Below are positions 1 to 10,166 of a stretch of 45,671 nt of DNA, one piece after another (position 1 is the first letter of the stretch; each line of letters starts with the position of its first letter). Both the position numbers and the translations under genes were made by a program. Source of the DNA: Acidobacteriota bacterium (lineage in GTDB: Bacteria; Acidobacteriota; Blastocatellia; Pyrinomonadales; Pyrinomonadaceae); the NCBI GenBank assembly GCA_018269075.1, contig JAFDVJ010000028.1, forward strand, positions 1 to 45,671, in the 5' to 3' direction. The notes under the pieces were generated by a model, which was given only the letters and a program-made list of their open reading frames with translations, made no database searches and had not been told where the DNA came from.

Positions 1-60
1 CCTGTCAACCGGCTGACAGCCGATCGTACATCACTCCGGCGGGCTGACAGCCGGCCGAAG
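1..60. repeat. REP-like palindromic repeat (GGCTGACAGCC family)
   Basis: Two copies of the self-complementary core GGCTGACAGCC/CCGGCTGACAGCC occur here. Related sequence with the same core (GGCTGTCAGCCGGCC) recurs at about 4950-5036 after priA. A similar CGACAGACT-N-AGTCTGTCG palindrome lies at about 25788-25845. I read it as an intergenic REP-type family; the element may continue left of the window. Confidence 0.5.
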
Positions 61-105
61 ATCAAAGGTCTCCTTTTCGATACCCGATTTCCCGGGAGAA
101 CCGCG

Positions 106-441
106 CTAACTCTGCGTTTCGGCGATTAATCTTTCGACTTCCGCAAAAAACTTGTCGACGTTTTGACGGTTGACGCCGAAATCGAAAATCTGCGGCATCA
201 AACCCGTCACGCACCGGCTTTCCGCTTTGATCGTGCCGCCGGGAAAGAGACTGACGCTGAAAGACTCGCCCCACGTCAGCAGCGAGCTGCGCAGGCTCAC
301 GCGAAATTCGGCGTTCGTTTCCGTCGTGTAACCGTGCCAGCCCAAATTTTCGAACGCGGATCGAACGACCGCCGGCAGCTTCTCCTCGCGAAGCTCGTAT
401 TTTCTGCTTTCGACAAAGCGTGCCGGAAACCCGAATGCCAT
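106..441 (-). CDS. Small conserved-looking hypothetical protein, 111 aa
   Basis: I do not recognise the family. The ATG at 439-441 is preceded on its strand by a purine-rich GGGGGGAAGG stretch that can serve as ribosome binding site, which supports this start. The product has no signal peptide or membrane segment. It mixes charged and aromatic residues (for example a GWHGYTTE segment near residue 34) as expected of a small folded cytosolic protein. Frames on the opposite strand over the same bases are arginine-rich and look like shadows, which favours this frame. Its neighbours are repeats only, so context gives no function. Confidence 0.55.
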   Translation of the reverse strand: MAFGFPARFVESRKYELREEKLPAVVRSAFENLGWHGYTTETNAEFRVSLRSSLLTWGESFSVSLFPGGTIKAESRCVTGLMPQIFDFGVNRQNVDKFFAEVERLIAETQS

Positions 442-879
442 AACCTTCCCCCCTGACCAAGACAGAATTGTAATAAAGCCCTTTTCCTATCTTATATATA
501 TACCCTTTTTTACAGTGCGTGACAGCAATTCTCAGTTTGACAAACTTGAATATCGACTCCGGAGAATTTGCCCGCGAAATACGCGAAAAGCGCGAAATTC
601 AAAACAAAACCGAGCAATAAATCTACCACATTTTTCGTGTTTTTGGTGTTTTTCGTGGAAGAAGAAAAACGCGCGTGACGGAATCGCCGCTTTTCCCGAC
701 GAGTTTCGCGGACGATAATCGAACATCATCCCTCGCCGGAATCCTTCGGACATACTTTCAATCGTTCGACCGGTCGCCGCCGACGTGCGGCGAAGCTATC
801 GTCGAACCGACGCCCGCGGCCGGCATCGAAATCGACTATCGTTATTCAAAGGCGATTTCGACCTTAAGCCGTAAAAGAC
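442..879. other. Intergenic region with one arm of the CACGAAAAACAC hairpin family
   Basis: No convincing gene is visible. At about 622-667 there is a T-rich arm (tttttcgtgtttttggtg, then tttttcgtgg) that matches one side of the palindromic repeat family seen at 5069-5140, 21682-21750, 31247-31322 and 39431-39492. The other arm is degenerate here. Confidence 0.4.
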
Positions 880-1222
880 ACCTCGTATTTTATACAAGTC
901 GCCTCGTATGTCATACAGAGTACCTCGTAGGTCATACAGAGTACCTCGGATATTATACAAGGTCGCCTCGTAGGTCATACAGAGTACTTCGTATCTTATA
1001 CAGGGTACCTCGTATCTTATACAGGGTACTTCGTATCTTATACAGAGTACCTCGTATCTTATACAGAATACTTCGTATCTTATACAGAGTACCTCGTATC
1101 TTATATAGGGCACGTCGGGTCTTTTACAGGGAACCTTGTATGACATACAAGGTTCCCTGTACCTTATTCGAGGCACCTTGTATTTCATTCAGGGTACCCG
1201 ATATCGAATGCAAGTCACCTAT
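880..1222. repeat. 21-bp minisatellite with imperfect dyad units
   Basis: About sixteen tandem units of a 21-bp motif, consensus ACCTCGTATCTTATACAGAGT, run through this stretch. Units in the middle are nearly identical and those at the edges are diverged. Each unit is itself an imperfect palindrome (ACCTCGTAT against ATACAGAGT). Because 21 is a multiple of three and the units lack stops, long open frames appear on both strands; I regard these as artefacts. The array contains the perfect palindrome at 1125-1161. Confidence 0.85.
1125..1161. repeat. Perfect palindrome, 18-bp arms with one-base centre
   Basis: TACAGGGAACCTTGTATG at 1125-1142 is followed by a single A at 1143 and then its exact reverse complement at 1144-1161. 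It sits near the end of the 21-bp minisatellite and appears to be made from two head-to-head diverged units. It could extrude as a cruciform or fold as a hairpin in RNA. Confidence 0.85.
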
Positions 1223-1461
1223 TAATTCTTACGGAACACGGCGGGAAGCTTTCAGGATTACCCGGATCACACAATTTAAATCAAAACTATCTGAAGATGA
1301 TCTAACAAGTTTGTCAATGGAAAATGGCATTGAACCAAAAGTAATGCCGGTTTGAGGTGCTTTGATCAATTGCCGCCAGCTGATGTTCTTTGAAAAATAA
1401 AAGCCGTCAATAAATTATTCCTTAAAAGCCCGTGAAGCGGGCACCGGATAATAGGAGGGTG

Positions 1462-1641
1462 TCAGGAATTTTGTGTAAGTTGGTGATATTCCGCCAGGTT
1501 TACTCTGTCTCCAAACATGATCGCAAATTGATTGATGGCCAAACCCCAATTCGGTATCGGCATTGTCCATTTTTTCGCCGCGTTTTTCAACCCCAGATAC
1601 AGCAATTTCAGGCACATCCCGAACGCCTCAACAAGCCGGCC
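1462..1641 (-). pseudogene. C-terminal remnant of an IS256-family (mutator) transposase
   Basis: Reading the minus strand and ending at the TGA of 1462-1464 gives a frame with LKLLYLGLKNAAKKWTMPI followed by NWGLAINQFAIMFGDRV. This is the typical C-terminal signature of IS256-type transposases, in which a KKWTMPI segment is followed by NW..A.NQFAI.FG.R. Only about 55 to 60 codons remain, with no catalytic DDE region and no terminal inverted repeats that I can see. The remnant is therefore dead. No other IS fragment is recognisable in the window. Confidence 0.7.
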
Positions 1642-1664
1642 GAACCTTCCCGCCCCGAAACCAA

Positions 1665-1702
1665 TCCGAAATCCGAAATCCGAAATCCGAAATCCGAAAT
1701 CA
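1665..1702. repeat. 7-bp tandem repeat (TCCGAAA)n
   Basis: About five TCCGAAA units abut the 3' end of the minus-strand gene that stops at 1700. The gene's TGA stop is shared with the first unit (TGATTTCGG). The same family recurs at about 16678-16712, 20061-20080, 27429-27461, 28881-28912, 31449-31487, 35660-35694 and, inside mutS2, 36711-36741. Confidence 0.8.
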
Positions 1703-2173
1703 TTCCGTTTTTATCGCCGTCACCTTCCAGCGGATGCGGGCGCGGTCGTCGTCTTTGTTGAAGCCCTCGATGACGACGTTGACGTTCATCTCGCCCTTCG
1801 GTTCGAGCCGTTTCTGCTGCGTCGGGACGACCGTCACGGTGTTGTCGCGGACGGGCTTGTCGAAGCTGTCGACGACCGTCACCTTGATCTCGAGGCCGGT
1901 GATCGGCTTGTCGCCGTTGTTGCGGATGCGGCCGGCGATGTTCATCATAATGTAGCCGGTGCCGACCGGCGAATACCACGTCTTGTCCTCGTTGGTCTCG
2001 GCGACGATCCGTTTCGTCAGCGCCGCGAATTCGGGCGAGCCCTCGCGGACCGCGCCTTCGAGCACTTTTTCCTGCTGTTCCTGCATCGACGGCTGATATT
2101 TCCAGATCAGCAGCACGCCGGCCCCGACGAGCACGGCGGCGATTCCCAGAGCGATTGCAAAACTTTTGTTCAC
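1700..2173 (-). CDS. Membrane-anchored protein with a probable beta-sandwich domain, 157 aa
   Basis: The protein starts at a GTG (2171-2173), preceded about ten bases upstream by a GGGGGA stretch. Residues 5-25 form one hydrophobic helix (FAIALGIAAVLVGAGVLLIW), giving an N-terminal anchor. The rest, from about residue 65, has the pattern of an immunoglobulin-like or LEA-type beta-sandwich, with segments such as GYIMMNIAGRIRNNGDKPI and ITGLEIKVTVVD resembling the FxLYD/DUF3426-type domains that follow single anchors. Function is unknown. The stop codon lies in a 7-bp repeat. The long arginine-rich frames across the same bases are shadows. Confidence 0.7.
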   Translation of the reverse strand: MNKSFAIALGIAAVLVGAGVLLIWKYQPSMQEQQEKVLEGAVREGSPEFAALTKRIVAETNEDKTWYSPVGTGYIMMNIAGRIRNNGDKPITGLEIKVTVVDSFDKPVRDNTVTVVPTQQKRLEPKGEMNVNVVIEGFNKDDDRARIRWKVTAIKTE

Positions 2174-2289
2174 GGTTATTATTTTTCCCCCAATCCTTTT
2201 ATCGAAACCAAACGATGCCGGCCGGTCTCCGATATTATGATAGACACTGGTTTTCTTAAAAAGTTCCGATCGGTTATCATTTTAACAGA

Positions 2290-2430
2290 AACCGAGTCTT
2301 GAGTCTTGAGTCTTGAGTCTGAAGTCCGTCTTTATCGTCTTATCCGTTTGTCCGACGCTTTTCGATCGAGCGACGAAAACCGACTCAAGACTTCAGACTC
2401 TCGACTCTCGACTCTCGACTCCCGACTTCA
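2290..2430. repeat. Tandem GAGTCTT / GACTCTC repeats in inverted arrangement upstream of priA
   Basis: GAGTCTTGAGTCTTGAGTC occurs at about 2294-2320, and the complementary motif (ACTCAAGACTT, then GACTCTCGACTCTCGACTC) at about 2388-2428. The two blocks could pair into a stem just before the priA start. The same AAGACTC motif recurs at about 16803-16852. Confidence 0.6.
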
Positions 2431-2434
2431 TAAG

Positions 2435-4921
<2,487 letters not shown>

Positions 4922-4948
4922 TGAGTTTGGGAAGTTTGGGGCTGAGGT

Positions 4949-5040
4949 ACGGTCGGCTGTCAGCCGGCCGCCAGTTGCTCGGGTGTGAAGCTGCGCGACA
5001 GTTTGTCGCCTGTCAATCGGCTGACTGCCGGTTGGACGTT
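4949..5040. repeat. REP-like palindromic repeat after priA
   Basis: Contains GGCTGTCAGCCGGCC and a second, weaker copy near TCGGCTGACTGCCGG. It is related to the repeat at the left edge of the window. It lies in the 3' region of priA. Confidence 0.5.
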
Positions 5041-5068
5041 TTGGATAGTCGTTAAGCTTGCGACCATT

Positions 5069-5140
5069 TTTAACTATCCACGAAAAACACAAAAAACACT
5101 AAACGTTTAGTGTTTTTTGTGTTTTTCGTGGATAGTTAAA
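5069..5140. repeat. 72-bp perfect palindrome (CCACGAAAAACAC family)
   Basis: Bases 5069-5104 are the exact reverse complement of 5105-5140, with 36-bp arms and no loop. The arms read TTTAACTATCCACGAAAAAC and then ACAAAAAACACTAAAC. Less perfect relatives occur at 21682-21750, 31247-31322, 39431-39492 and, as one arm, 622-667. No gene is visible between 4922 and 5309 apart from these repeats. Confidence 0.92.
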
Positions 5141-5309
5141 CCGGCGATCACAGCCGAAGTGCCGCCTATTCCGACGAGTTCGGCCGCTAGCGATAGTTTA
5201 AGACGCTCCTGAAAATAAAGAGTTTACCGCTTAATTTGCCACCTCTGGCAACTCGCCGATTTTTGCCGGAAAATTTTATTGAAAAGGGGGATTTAAGGGG
5301 GATTCGAGA

Positions 5310-5891
5310 TCAATCGAATTTGATCTGCGAATAGATCTCGCTCAGGGAAATCTTGCAGTTGATCGAATCGATCGTGACGATGTCCTGCGAGCTGGTGTAG
5401 ATCTTGTACGTCCATTGATTGATCGTCTGTTTGTGATAATGCTCGACGCGCATCTCTTCCTCTTTGACGAGGATGATCTCGCGGACGCTTTCCATCGCTA
5501 AATAACGATCGAGCTTTTCGGTCTTGTCGTGGGCGAGCGTCGCGCGCGACATGATCTCGACGATGACGGTCGGGTTGAGCAGGATGTCGAGCTCGCGGCC
5601 CTCGAACTTCGGTTCGCCGGCGACGACGACGACGTCCGGGTAGCAGTATTCGTGCGGGGCGAGCCGGACGCGCATATCGTTGACGTAAACCTCGCATTTA
5701 TGCCCGCGCACGCGGCTCCCGATGGCGACCGTCGTGTTGCTGCCGATCAGATTGTGCCGTCGCGACGAGCCCGCGCCGCCGAGGCCTTTGCCGTTCGGCG
5801 GTTCCGGCCGAACGGCCTCGCGGCGCTCGAACTTCAGCTGCTCCCCGGTCGTCAAAACCGTTTCCGTTTGCGTTAAAATTTTCTCACTCAT
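5310..5891 (-). CDS. Uma2 family (DUF820) nuclease-fold protein, 193 aa
   Basis: The middle and C-terminal half fits the Uma2/DUF820 family, which has the PD-(D/E)XK restriction-endonuclease fold. The pattern CYPDVVVVAGEP is followed by LLNPTVIVEIMSRATLAHDK and KLDRYLAMESVREIILV, carrying the family's Asp, Glu and Lys/Tyr positions. Residues 1-45 are polar and rich in Pro, Glu and Gly, as is common at the N-terminus of these proteins. The family is widespread and multicopy in Cyanobacteria and Acidobacteriota; its biological role is not established. It has no signal peptide, and no partner gene is adjacent. Confidence 0.85.
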   Translation of the reverse strand: MSEKILTQTETVLTTGEQLKFERREAVRPEPPNGKGLGGAGSSRRHNLIGSNTTVAIGSRVRGHKCEVYVNDMRVRLAPHEYCYPDVVVVAGEPKFEGRELDILLNPTVIVEIMSRATLAHDKTEKLDRYLAMESVREIILVKEEEMRVEHYHKQTINQWTYKIYTSSQDIVTIDSINCKISLSEIYSQIKFD

Positions 5892-6118
5892 ACTAAATTA
5901 CTCCCTTGGTATGTATTGATTTTGTTTTCTGGTTGGACTCAGGCAAGATGCTTTTCCGAAACCTTGCGTTGTCATTTTTTTTCCGGGACGGAATAATCAA
6001 AGGGTTGATTCAATTATAAGCTTTTTCGCCGACGGATTTAAACCGCTTTTTGAGCTTTCGCAACGTTTCCGCAAGTCGTTGAAGACGAAAGAAATAACCG
6101 TCCCCCCGAAAATTTCCG

Positions 6119-6151
6119 AAAAAAAAAGAGCCGTCCGGTCGCGAACGGCTC
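6119..6151 (-). terminator. Rho-independent terminator for the gene ending at 6172
   Basis: On the minus strand GAGCCGT and ACGGCTC form a seven-pair GC-rich stem around a ten-base loop, followed directly by nine T residues. It lies about 20 bases after the stop codon of the minus-strand gene. Confidence 0.85.
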
Positions 6152-6171
6152 GACGATTTATCGGGTCGATT

Positions 6172-6825
6172 TTACTGTTCGAAGCGGTATTCGAAGCTCT
6201 GCTGCTGAAGATAAGTCACCGGATACGGCCGGAGGCCTTCGACATTTTTTATCTCGAACGTCGCCGTCAAGACCCCGTGGCCGACGATGCCGCCGCTAAA
6301 CAGGATCTTGTCGGCCGGACAGGTCTGGTTGAAATCGTTCACCTCGCAGACCTGCAGCCGGCCGGTCAGCGTAAAGGGCCGGTTGAAAAAGACCGATCCC
6401 TTGCGCCGGAGCATCCGGTGGATGAACAGCGAAACCGGCTCGAAATCGAGATAGCCGCGATAGTAGACGTTCTGGTAGGTCGTCCCGTTGATCGTAAACG
6501 GGCCGCTGACAAACTGCGTGCAGTCGCCGACGCAGCCGCCGATTTCGATCCGCGAATATTGCGGAACCGTTTTGGTCTTTCCCAGACCGCAGCCGAACGG
6601 GTCGCTCTGGCAGATGCCGAACCACGGCGAAGACATCCCGCCGATCAGGCTGATCGCCGTAAAATTCTCGGTTTCGAGCACGGCGTTGTTCGCCGCTTCG
6701 CCGTTCGGCGTGCCGGTGATCAGAAATCTTCCGCCGGTGATCTTGATCGGAGACGATTGCGCGAAGACCGCTGCGGATAACGCGAAAACCGTCAGGAAGA
6801 GGAGAATCAAAGGCTTGATTTTCAT
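6172..6825 (-). CDS. Secreted hypothetical protein, 217 aa
   Basis: The N-terminus (KIKPLILLFLTVFALSAAVFAQ) is a clear signal peptide with a probable signal peptidase I site after AVFA. The mature part is rich in Gly, Thr and aromatic residues. It contains five to six cysteines (for example GICQSDPFGCG, GGCVGDCTQF, CEVNDFNQTC) that could form disulfides in the periplasm. I recognise no domain. Similar small secreted beta-rich proteins with paired cysteines occur in Acidobacteriota as uncharacterised families. It is monocistronic, ends in a good terminator, and is divergent from lpxD. Confidence 0.75.
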   Translation of the reverse strand: MKIKPLILLFLTVFALSAAVFAQSSPIKITGGRFLITGTPNGEAANNAVLETENFTAISLIGGMSSPWFGICQSDPFGCGLGKTKTVPQYSRIEIGGCVGDCTQFVSGPFTINGTTYQNVYYRGYLDFEPVSLFIHRMLRRKGSVFFNRPFTLTGRLQVCEVNDFNQTCPADKILFSGGIVGHGVLTATFEIKNVEGLRPYPVTYLQQQSFEYRFEQ

Positions 6826-6942
6826 AAGTTGTCTACTGAAAAACGCTGGCCGGGGGACACAAAAAACAACCGCAGCGGATTTGCCTTTACACCCGAACTT
6901 TAATTCAATAAGTTAGTAAAGTCAATCTTTTTCTGAAACCCT

Positions 6943-7971
6943 ATGAAACTTTCCGAACTGGCCGAAATTACGTTTTCCGTGCTCGAACAGGGCGATCCCG
7001 ACGAGGAAATCCGGGGCGCCGCCGGGCTCGATCTCGCCGAACGAGGCGACGTCACTTTTCTCGCGAACCCGAAATACACGCCGCAGATCCGGACGACCCG
7101 GGCGAGCGCGATCTTTCTGAACGCGAACGCCGCGCTCGACCGCCCGGACATCGCCGTGCTTCGCGCCCGGGACGCCTATCTCGCCTACACGCGGGCGCTC
7201 CGCGTCTTTTACCCGGAACCGGCGGTGGCGCCGTCGATCCACCCGTCGGCCGTCATCGACGAAACCGCGCGGATCGACCCGACGGCCGAGATTATGGCGA
7301 ACGCGGTGATCGGGAAAAACTGCGAGATCGGCGCCGGCGTCCGGATCTATCCGAACGCGACCGTTTACGACAACGTCAGGATCGGCGCGGGCTCGGTGCT
7401 TCATTCGGGCGTCGCGGTTCGCGAAAACTGCGAGATCGGCCGCAACTGCATCGTCCACAACAACACGACGATCGGCTCGGACGGTTTCGGCTACGCCAAA
7501 GACGAGGAAAAACGCTGGCTCAAGATCCCGCAGGTCGGGCGCGTGATATTGGAGGACGACGTCGAGATCGGCGCGAACACCGCGATCGACTGCGCGTCGG
7601 TCGGCGAGACGGTCGTCAAGCGCGGCGCGAAGATCGACAATCTCGTGCAGATCGGGCATTCCTGCACGGTCGAGGAAGACGCGCTGATCTGCTCGCAGAC
7701 CGGTCTCGCCGGAAGTTCCGTGATCGGCAAACGGGTGATTCTCGCGGGCCAGGTCGGGATCGCCGGCCATCTGCGCGTCGGCGACGACGTCGTCATCACG
7801 GCCAAGTCGGCGACCAGCCACGACGTCGAGGACGGGAAAATCATTTCCGGCGTGCCGGCCTTCGACAACCGCGACTGGCTCCGCTCGATCGCCGCGTTTC
7901 GAAGATTGGGCGAGATGGCGCGGACCGTCCGCGAGCTCGAAAAACGGCTCGCCGCGATCGAAAAGGAATAA
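6943..7971 (+). CDS. lpxD: UDP-3-O-(3-hydroxyacyl)glucosamine N-acyltransferase LpxD
   Basis: LpxD adds the second 3-hydroxyacyl chain (from acyl-ACP) in lipid A synthesis, on the cytosolic side. The 342-aa length is usual. Residues 1 to about 95 form the family's N-terminal domain. They are followed by a left-handed beta-helix of hexapeptide repeats (about 100-290; for example IGKNCEIGAGVRIYPNA), then a C-terminal helix. The catalytic histidine in NLVQIGHSCTV falls at residue 239, the same number as in the E. coli enzyme. The conserved SDGFGYA segment is present. Usual lpxA/fabZ partners are not adjacent, so the gene stands apart from the lipid A cluster. It shows the organism has lipid A-type outer membrane chemistry. 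Confidence 0.96.
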   Translation: MKLSELAEITFSVLEQGDPDEEIRGAAGLDLAERGDVTFLANPKYTPQIRTTRASAIFLNANAALDRPDIAVLRARDAYLAYTRALRVFYPEPAVAPSIHPSAVIDETARIDPTAEIMANAVIGKNCEIGAGVRIYPNATVYDNVRIGAGSVLHSGVAVRENCEIGRNCIVHNNTTIGSDGFGYAKDEEKRWLKIPQVGRVILEDDVEIGANTAIDCASVGETVVKRGAKIDNLVQIGHSCTVEEDALICSQTGLAGSSVIGKRVILAGQVGIAGHLRVGDDVVITAKSATSHDVEDGKIISGVPAFDNRDWLRSIAAFRRLGEMARTVRELEKRLAAIEKE

Positions 7972-7977
7972 CCTAGG

Positions 7978-8379
7978 TCAATCGAACCAGACTTTCAGGT
8001 TCGAGATCATAAATTCGCTCATTTCGGCGTAAACGAAGGTGATTTCCTCCTCGTCCCCGCTCATCCGGACGTTTTCCGTGCCGATGCCCGTGAGATCGAA
8101 AATCCGGCTCGACACGAACGCGCCGTCGTCGTCCGTGGTCTCGACCGAAAAGCTCATCGACGCAAAGCCCCACGCGAGAGCGCCCTTCGATTTGTTGAGG
8201 TTCGCCATCATCCCGAGCCGCGACGAATAGCGGTCGGGCCGGCGATTGACGATGAATTTCCGGATCACGTATGACGGAAAACGTCTTTCGATGAAATAGT
8301 AGCCGAGGATTTCGAGCCGCAGGTCGGCGGTGCCGGTGCCGAGCCAGCCTTTGATCGTCAATATCTTTCGCTGTCCCAT
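7978..8379 (-). CDS. Hypothetical protein, last gene of a four-gene cassette, 133 aa
   Basis: Not recognised. It has no signal peptide or membrane helix. It starts MGQRKILTIKGWLGTGTADL and looks like a compact beta-rich protein. The coding frame is clean and lies only six bases from the convergent lpxD stop. It is the distal gene of the minus-strand run 9958 to 7978, with about 68 bases separating it from the metalloprotease gene upstream. Its role can only be guessed from that company (peptidoglycan-binding-like protein and metalloprotease). Confidence 0.6.
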   Translation of the reverse strand: MGQRKILTIKGWLGTGTADLRLEILGYYFIERRFPSYVIRKFIVNRRPDRYSSRLGMMANLNKSKGALAWGFASMSFSVETTDDDGAFVSSRIFDLTGIGTENVRMSGDEEEITFVYAEMSEFMISNLKVWFD

Positions 8380-8447
8380 AAAGCGTTTGACAGGCTTTCT
8401 CCGCTCCGGAAAGACGGCGCGGAAACCATTTTCCTCCCCAATCCTTT

Positions 8448-9029
8448 TTACCAGAGCGCCTTGAGCTTGCTGACGGTCGAGTTCGCCAGAAAAAGCGGCG
8501 GCAGCGGCCGGTTGTTCTTCCCTTTTTCGGGGACGATCATCTTCTTTCCGGAAAGCCCGAGCGGGAAATAAAAAAGCCCGTCTTCGGCGTGGTCTTTGTT
8601 TTCGAGCCCGCCGGCGTGGATCAGTTCGTGAACGGCGATCACGAGCATCGCGTCCTGACCGACGGCCGACGTCTGCATTTTACCGTTGATAAAGCCGTCC
8701 TGCGACTGCGGCGTCGCCGGCAGAAAGCAGACCGCCTTTTCGATCTTCCCGTCGCTCGCGAGCTGCATCGTGTAGCCGTGCAGCGCCGTCCCGCTGAACG
8801 GGCGGGTAAACTGCTGGTCGCCGTAGGTGTAAACGGCCGTCCCGCTCGCCTGCCGCAGAAGCACGTTCGCCGCCGTCTCGGCGTCCGCCTTCACGAGCCG
8901 GACGCCGAGATTGAACTTGTTGAAGGCTTCGATCGCGAGGCCGTAGATATTCGCCCAGCTCCCGCTGAGCTCGCTATATACCGTCAGCTGCCCCGACTTT
9001 CTGACGGCGTCGATCCAGGGTTGCGCCAT
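8448..9029 (-). CDS. Putative zinc metalloprotease with HExxH motif, 193 aa
   Basis: The sequence AVHELIHAGGLENKDH (His134, Glu135, His138, Gly141, His147) is an HExxH zinc site followed by a Gly and a further His, like metzincin-type or related metallopeptidases in which a third histidine lies downstream. A DGLF segment follows. The rest is unrecognised. There is no signal peptide, which is unusual for a protease of this type and suggests a cytosolic role or non-Sec export. It lies seven bases downstream of the preceding cassette gene, so the two are co-transcribed. Confidence 0.65.
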   Translation of the reverse strand: MAQPWIDAVRKSGQLTVYSELSGSWANIYGLAIEAFNKFNLGVRLVKADAETAANVLLRQASGTAVYTYGDQQFTRPFSGTALHGYTMQLASDGKIEKAVCFLPATPQSQDGFINGKMQTSAVGQDAMLVIAVHELIHAGGLENKDHAEDGLFYFPLGLSGKKMIVPEKGKNNRPLPPLFLANSTVSKLKALW

Positions 9030-9035
9030 AATCTC

Positions 9036-9497
9036 TCAACTGCCCGCCGACTTCACGAGCGAGGTTTCCATCGTCATCATCATCTGCCCGAAACTGAACT
9101 GGACGACGTCGGCCTTGCCGTTTTTGAAGCTCCGGTTCTCGCTGATGTTTTTGACCTTCGCGTCCGGCGTCTGCATCGTCAGAACGTAGCGCAGATTGTC
9201 GGTTCCGAAAACGAGCGCCGTCTTGAGCGGCGTGTCTTTGAGCGACGCCCGGATCAGCATATAAGTGACGTCGTCCGTCGGTTTGACGAGCGTGAACTGC
9301 CGCTGTTTGGCGACCACGTCGGAGACGATCGACAGATAAGTCGGATCGAGCGTCGAGATCCGCTCGTCGAGCGCCTGACGATCGTTCACGAAACCGCCGA
9401 AAAAACCGTAAATCGCCGACATCGAATAACTCGAATAATCGTTTTCGAGATTCGGATGCACCATCAGCACGTATCTTTCCTTTTCTACGTATGCCAT
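9036..9497 (-). CDS. Hypothetical protein of the leaderless cassette, 153 aa
   Basis: Not recognised. It starts MAYVEKERYVLMVHPNLEND and has no signal peptide. The last third is Met- and Phe-rich (FSFGQMMMTMETS). It sits between a peptidoglycan-binding-like gene (five bases away) and the metalloprotease gene (seven bases away), so the three form a tight operon. The spacing argues that it is a real gene and a functional partner of those two. Confidence 0.6.
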   Translation of the reverse strand: MAYVEKERYVLMVHPNLENDYSSYSMSAIYGFFGGFVNDRQALDERISTLDPTYLSIVSDVVAKQRQFTLVKPTDDVTYMLIRASLKDTPLKTALVFGTDNLRYVLTMQTPDAKVKNISENRSFKNGKADVVQFSFGQMMMTMETSLVKSAGS

Positions 9498-9502
9498 ATT
9501 TT

Positions 9503-9958
9503 TTACTTTTCCGCCAGAAACGGGCGGAGCTCGGGAAAACGGCGCTGCAGCGCCGGCAAATAGTCGGTGCCTTCGCGGATCGACGACGACGAAAGAAGCG
9601 CAAAGGTGTTGAGCAGCTTGATCATCATCTTCGGCCCGCCGAGTTTGAGCCGGCGGTTCTCGAACGAAGCGGGATGCACGAGCCCGTCCATCGCGAGCAG
9701 CTTAAAACGCCAGGTTCGCTGGAATTCCCAGATCTCGCGGCCGGTCTCCGCGTCGAACTTGCCGGTCGGTTTTCTTTTTCTGACGAACCGGACGAACTCC
9801 GGCGCGCCGAGGCCGATGAACTGCATCGCCGCCTGCACCAGCATCACGTCGCCGATCAGATTGCGGCCGCCGCCGCCGACCGTCTCCGACACGTTGAAGC
9901 CGGGACGCTTGTAGTCTTTTCCGTCCAGATCCTCGGTAATGATTTCAATTCGGGCCAT
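9503..9958 (-). CDS. Peptidoglycan-binding-like domain protein, 151 aa, first gene of cassette
   Basis: I chose the ATG at 9956-9958 (MARIEIITEDLDGKDYKRPG); an upstream start at 10078 would add 40 mostly basic residues that look non-coding. Residues about 36-100 match the peptidoglycan-binding (PGB_1) pattern: GDVMLVQAAMQFIG, then PTGKFDAETGREIWEFQ, then a DG.V.P segment (MDGLVHPASF). These correspond to the LQ..L, tG.fd..T...v..fQ and dG.v elements of that fold. No signal peptide is present. It heads the operon that runs to 7978. Confidence 0.65.
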   Translation of the reverse strand: MARIEIITEDLDGKDYKRPGFNVSETVGGGGRNLIGDVMLVQAAMQFIGLGAPEFVRFVRKRKPTGKFDAETGREIWEFQRTWRFKLLAMDGLVHPASFENRRLKLGGPKMMIKLLNTFALLSSSSIREGTDYLPALQRRFPELRPFLAEK

Positions 9959-10166
9959 CGTCGTCAACCTCGCTTTTTTCTTCGAATTTCCGGCGCGCCG
10001 GCGGCGGTTTCGCGCACGCCGCCGACGATTGCGGTATTTTTTCCCGCAAATCCTGCGATTTATGGTAAAATCACCCAATCGAGTCGCAGATCAACCATAA
10101 AACCGATCCCCCTTTTTGTCTTGAGAAATCGATGAAATTCGGATGAGAATTTTCTGAGAGCCGGAA

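Noticed and set aside
880..1222. CRISPR array
   Set aside because: Units are contiguous 21-bp repeats without unique spacers, and no cas gene is present.
675..1355. Long open frames on both strands over the 880-1222 array
   Set aside because: The 21-bp unit keeps any frame open; there is no ribosome binding site and the translated product is only the repeat (LYRVPRI type).
5069..5140. Rho-independent terminator
   Set aside because: The stem is AT-rich with no GC clamp followed by a T tract; it is better explained as a dispersed palindromic repeat.
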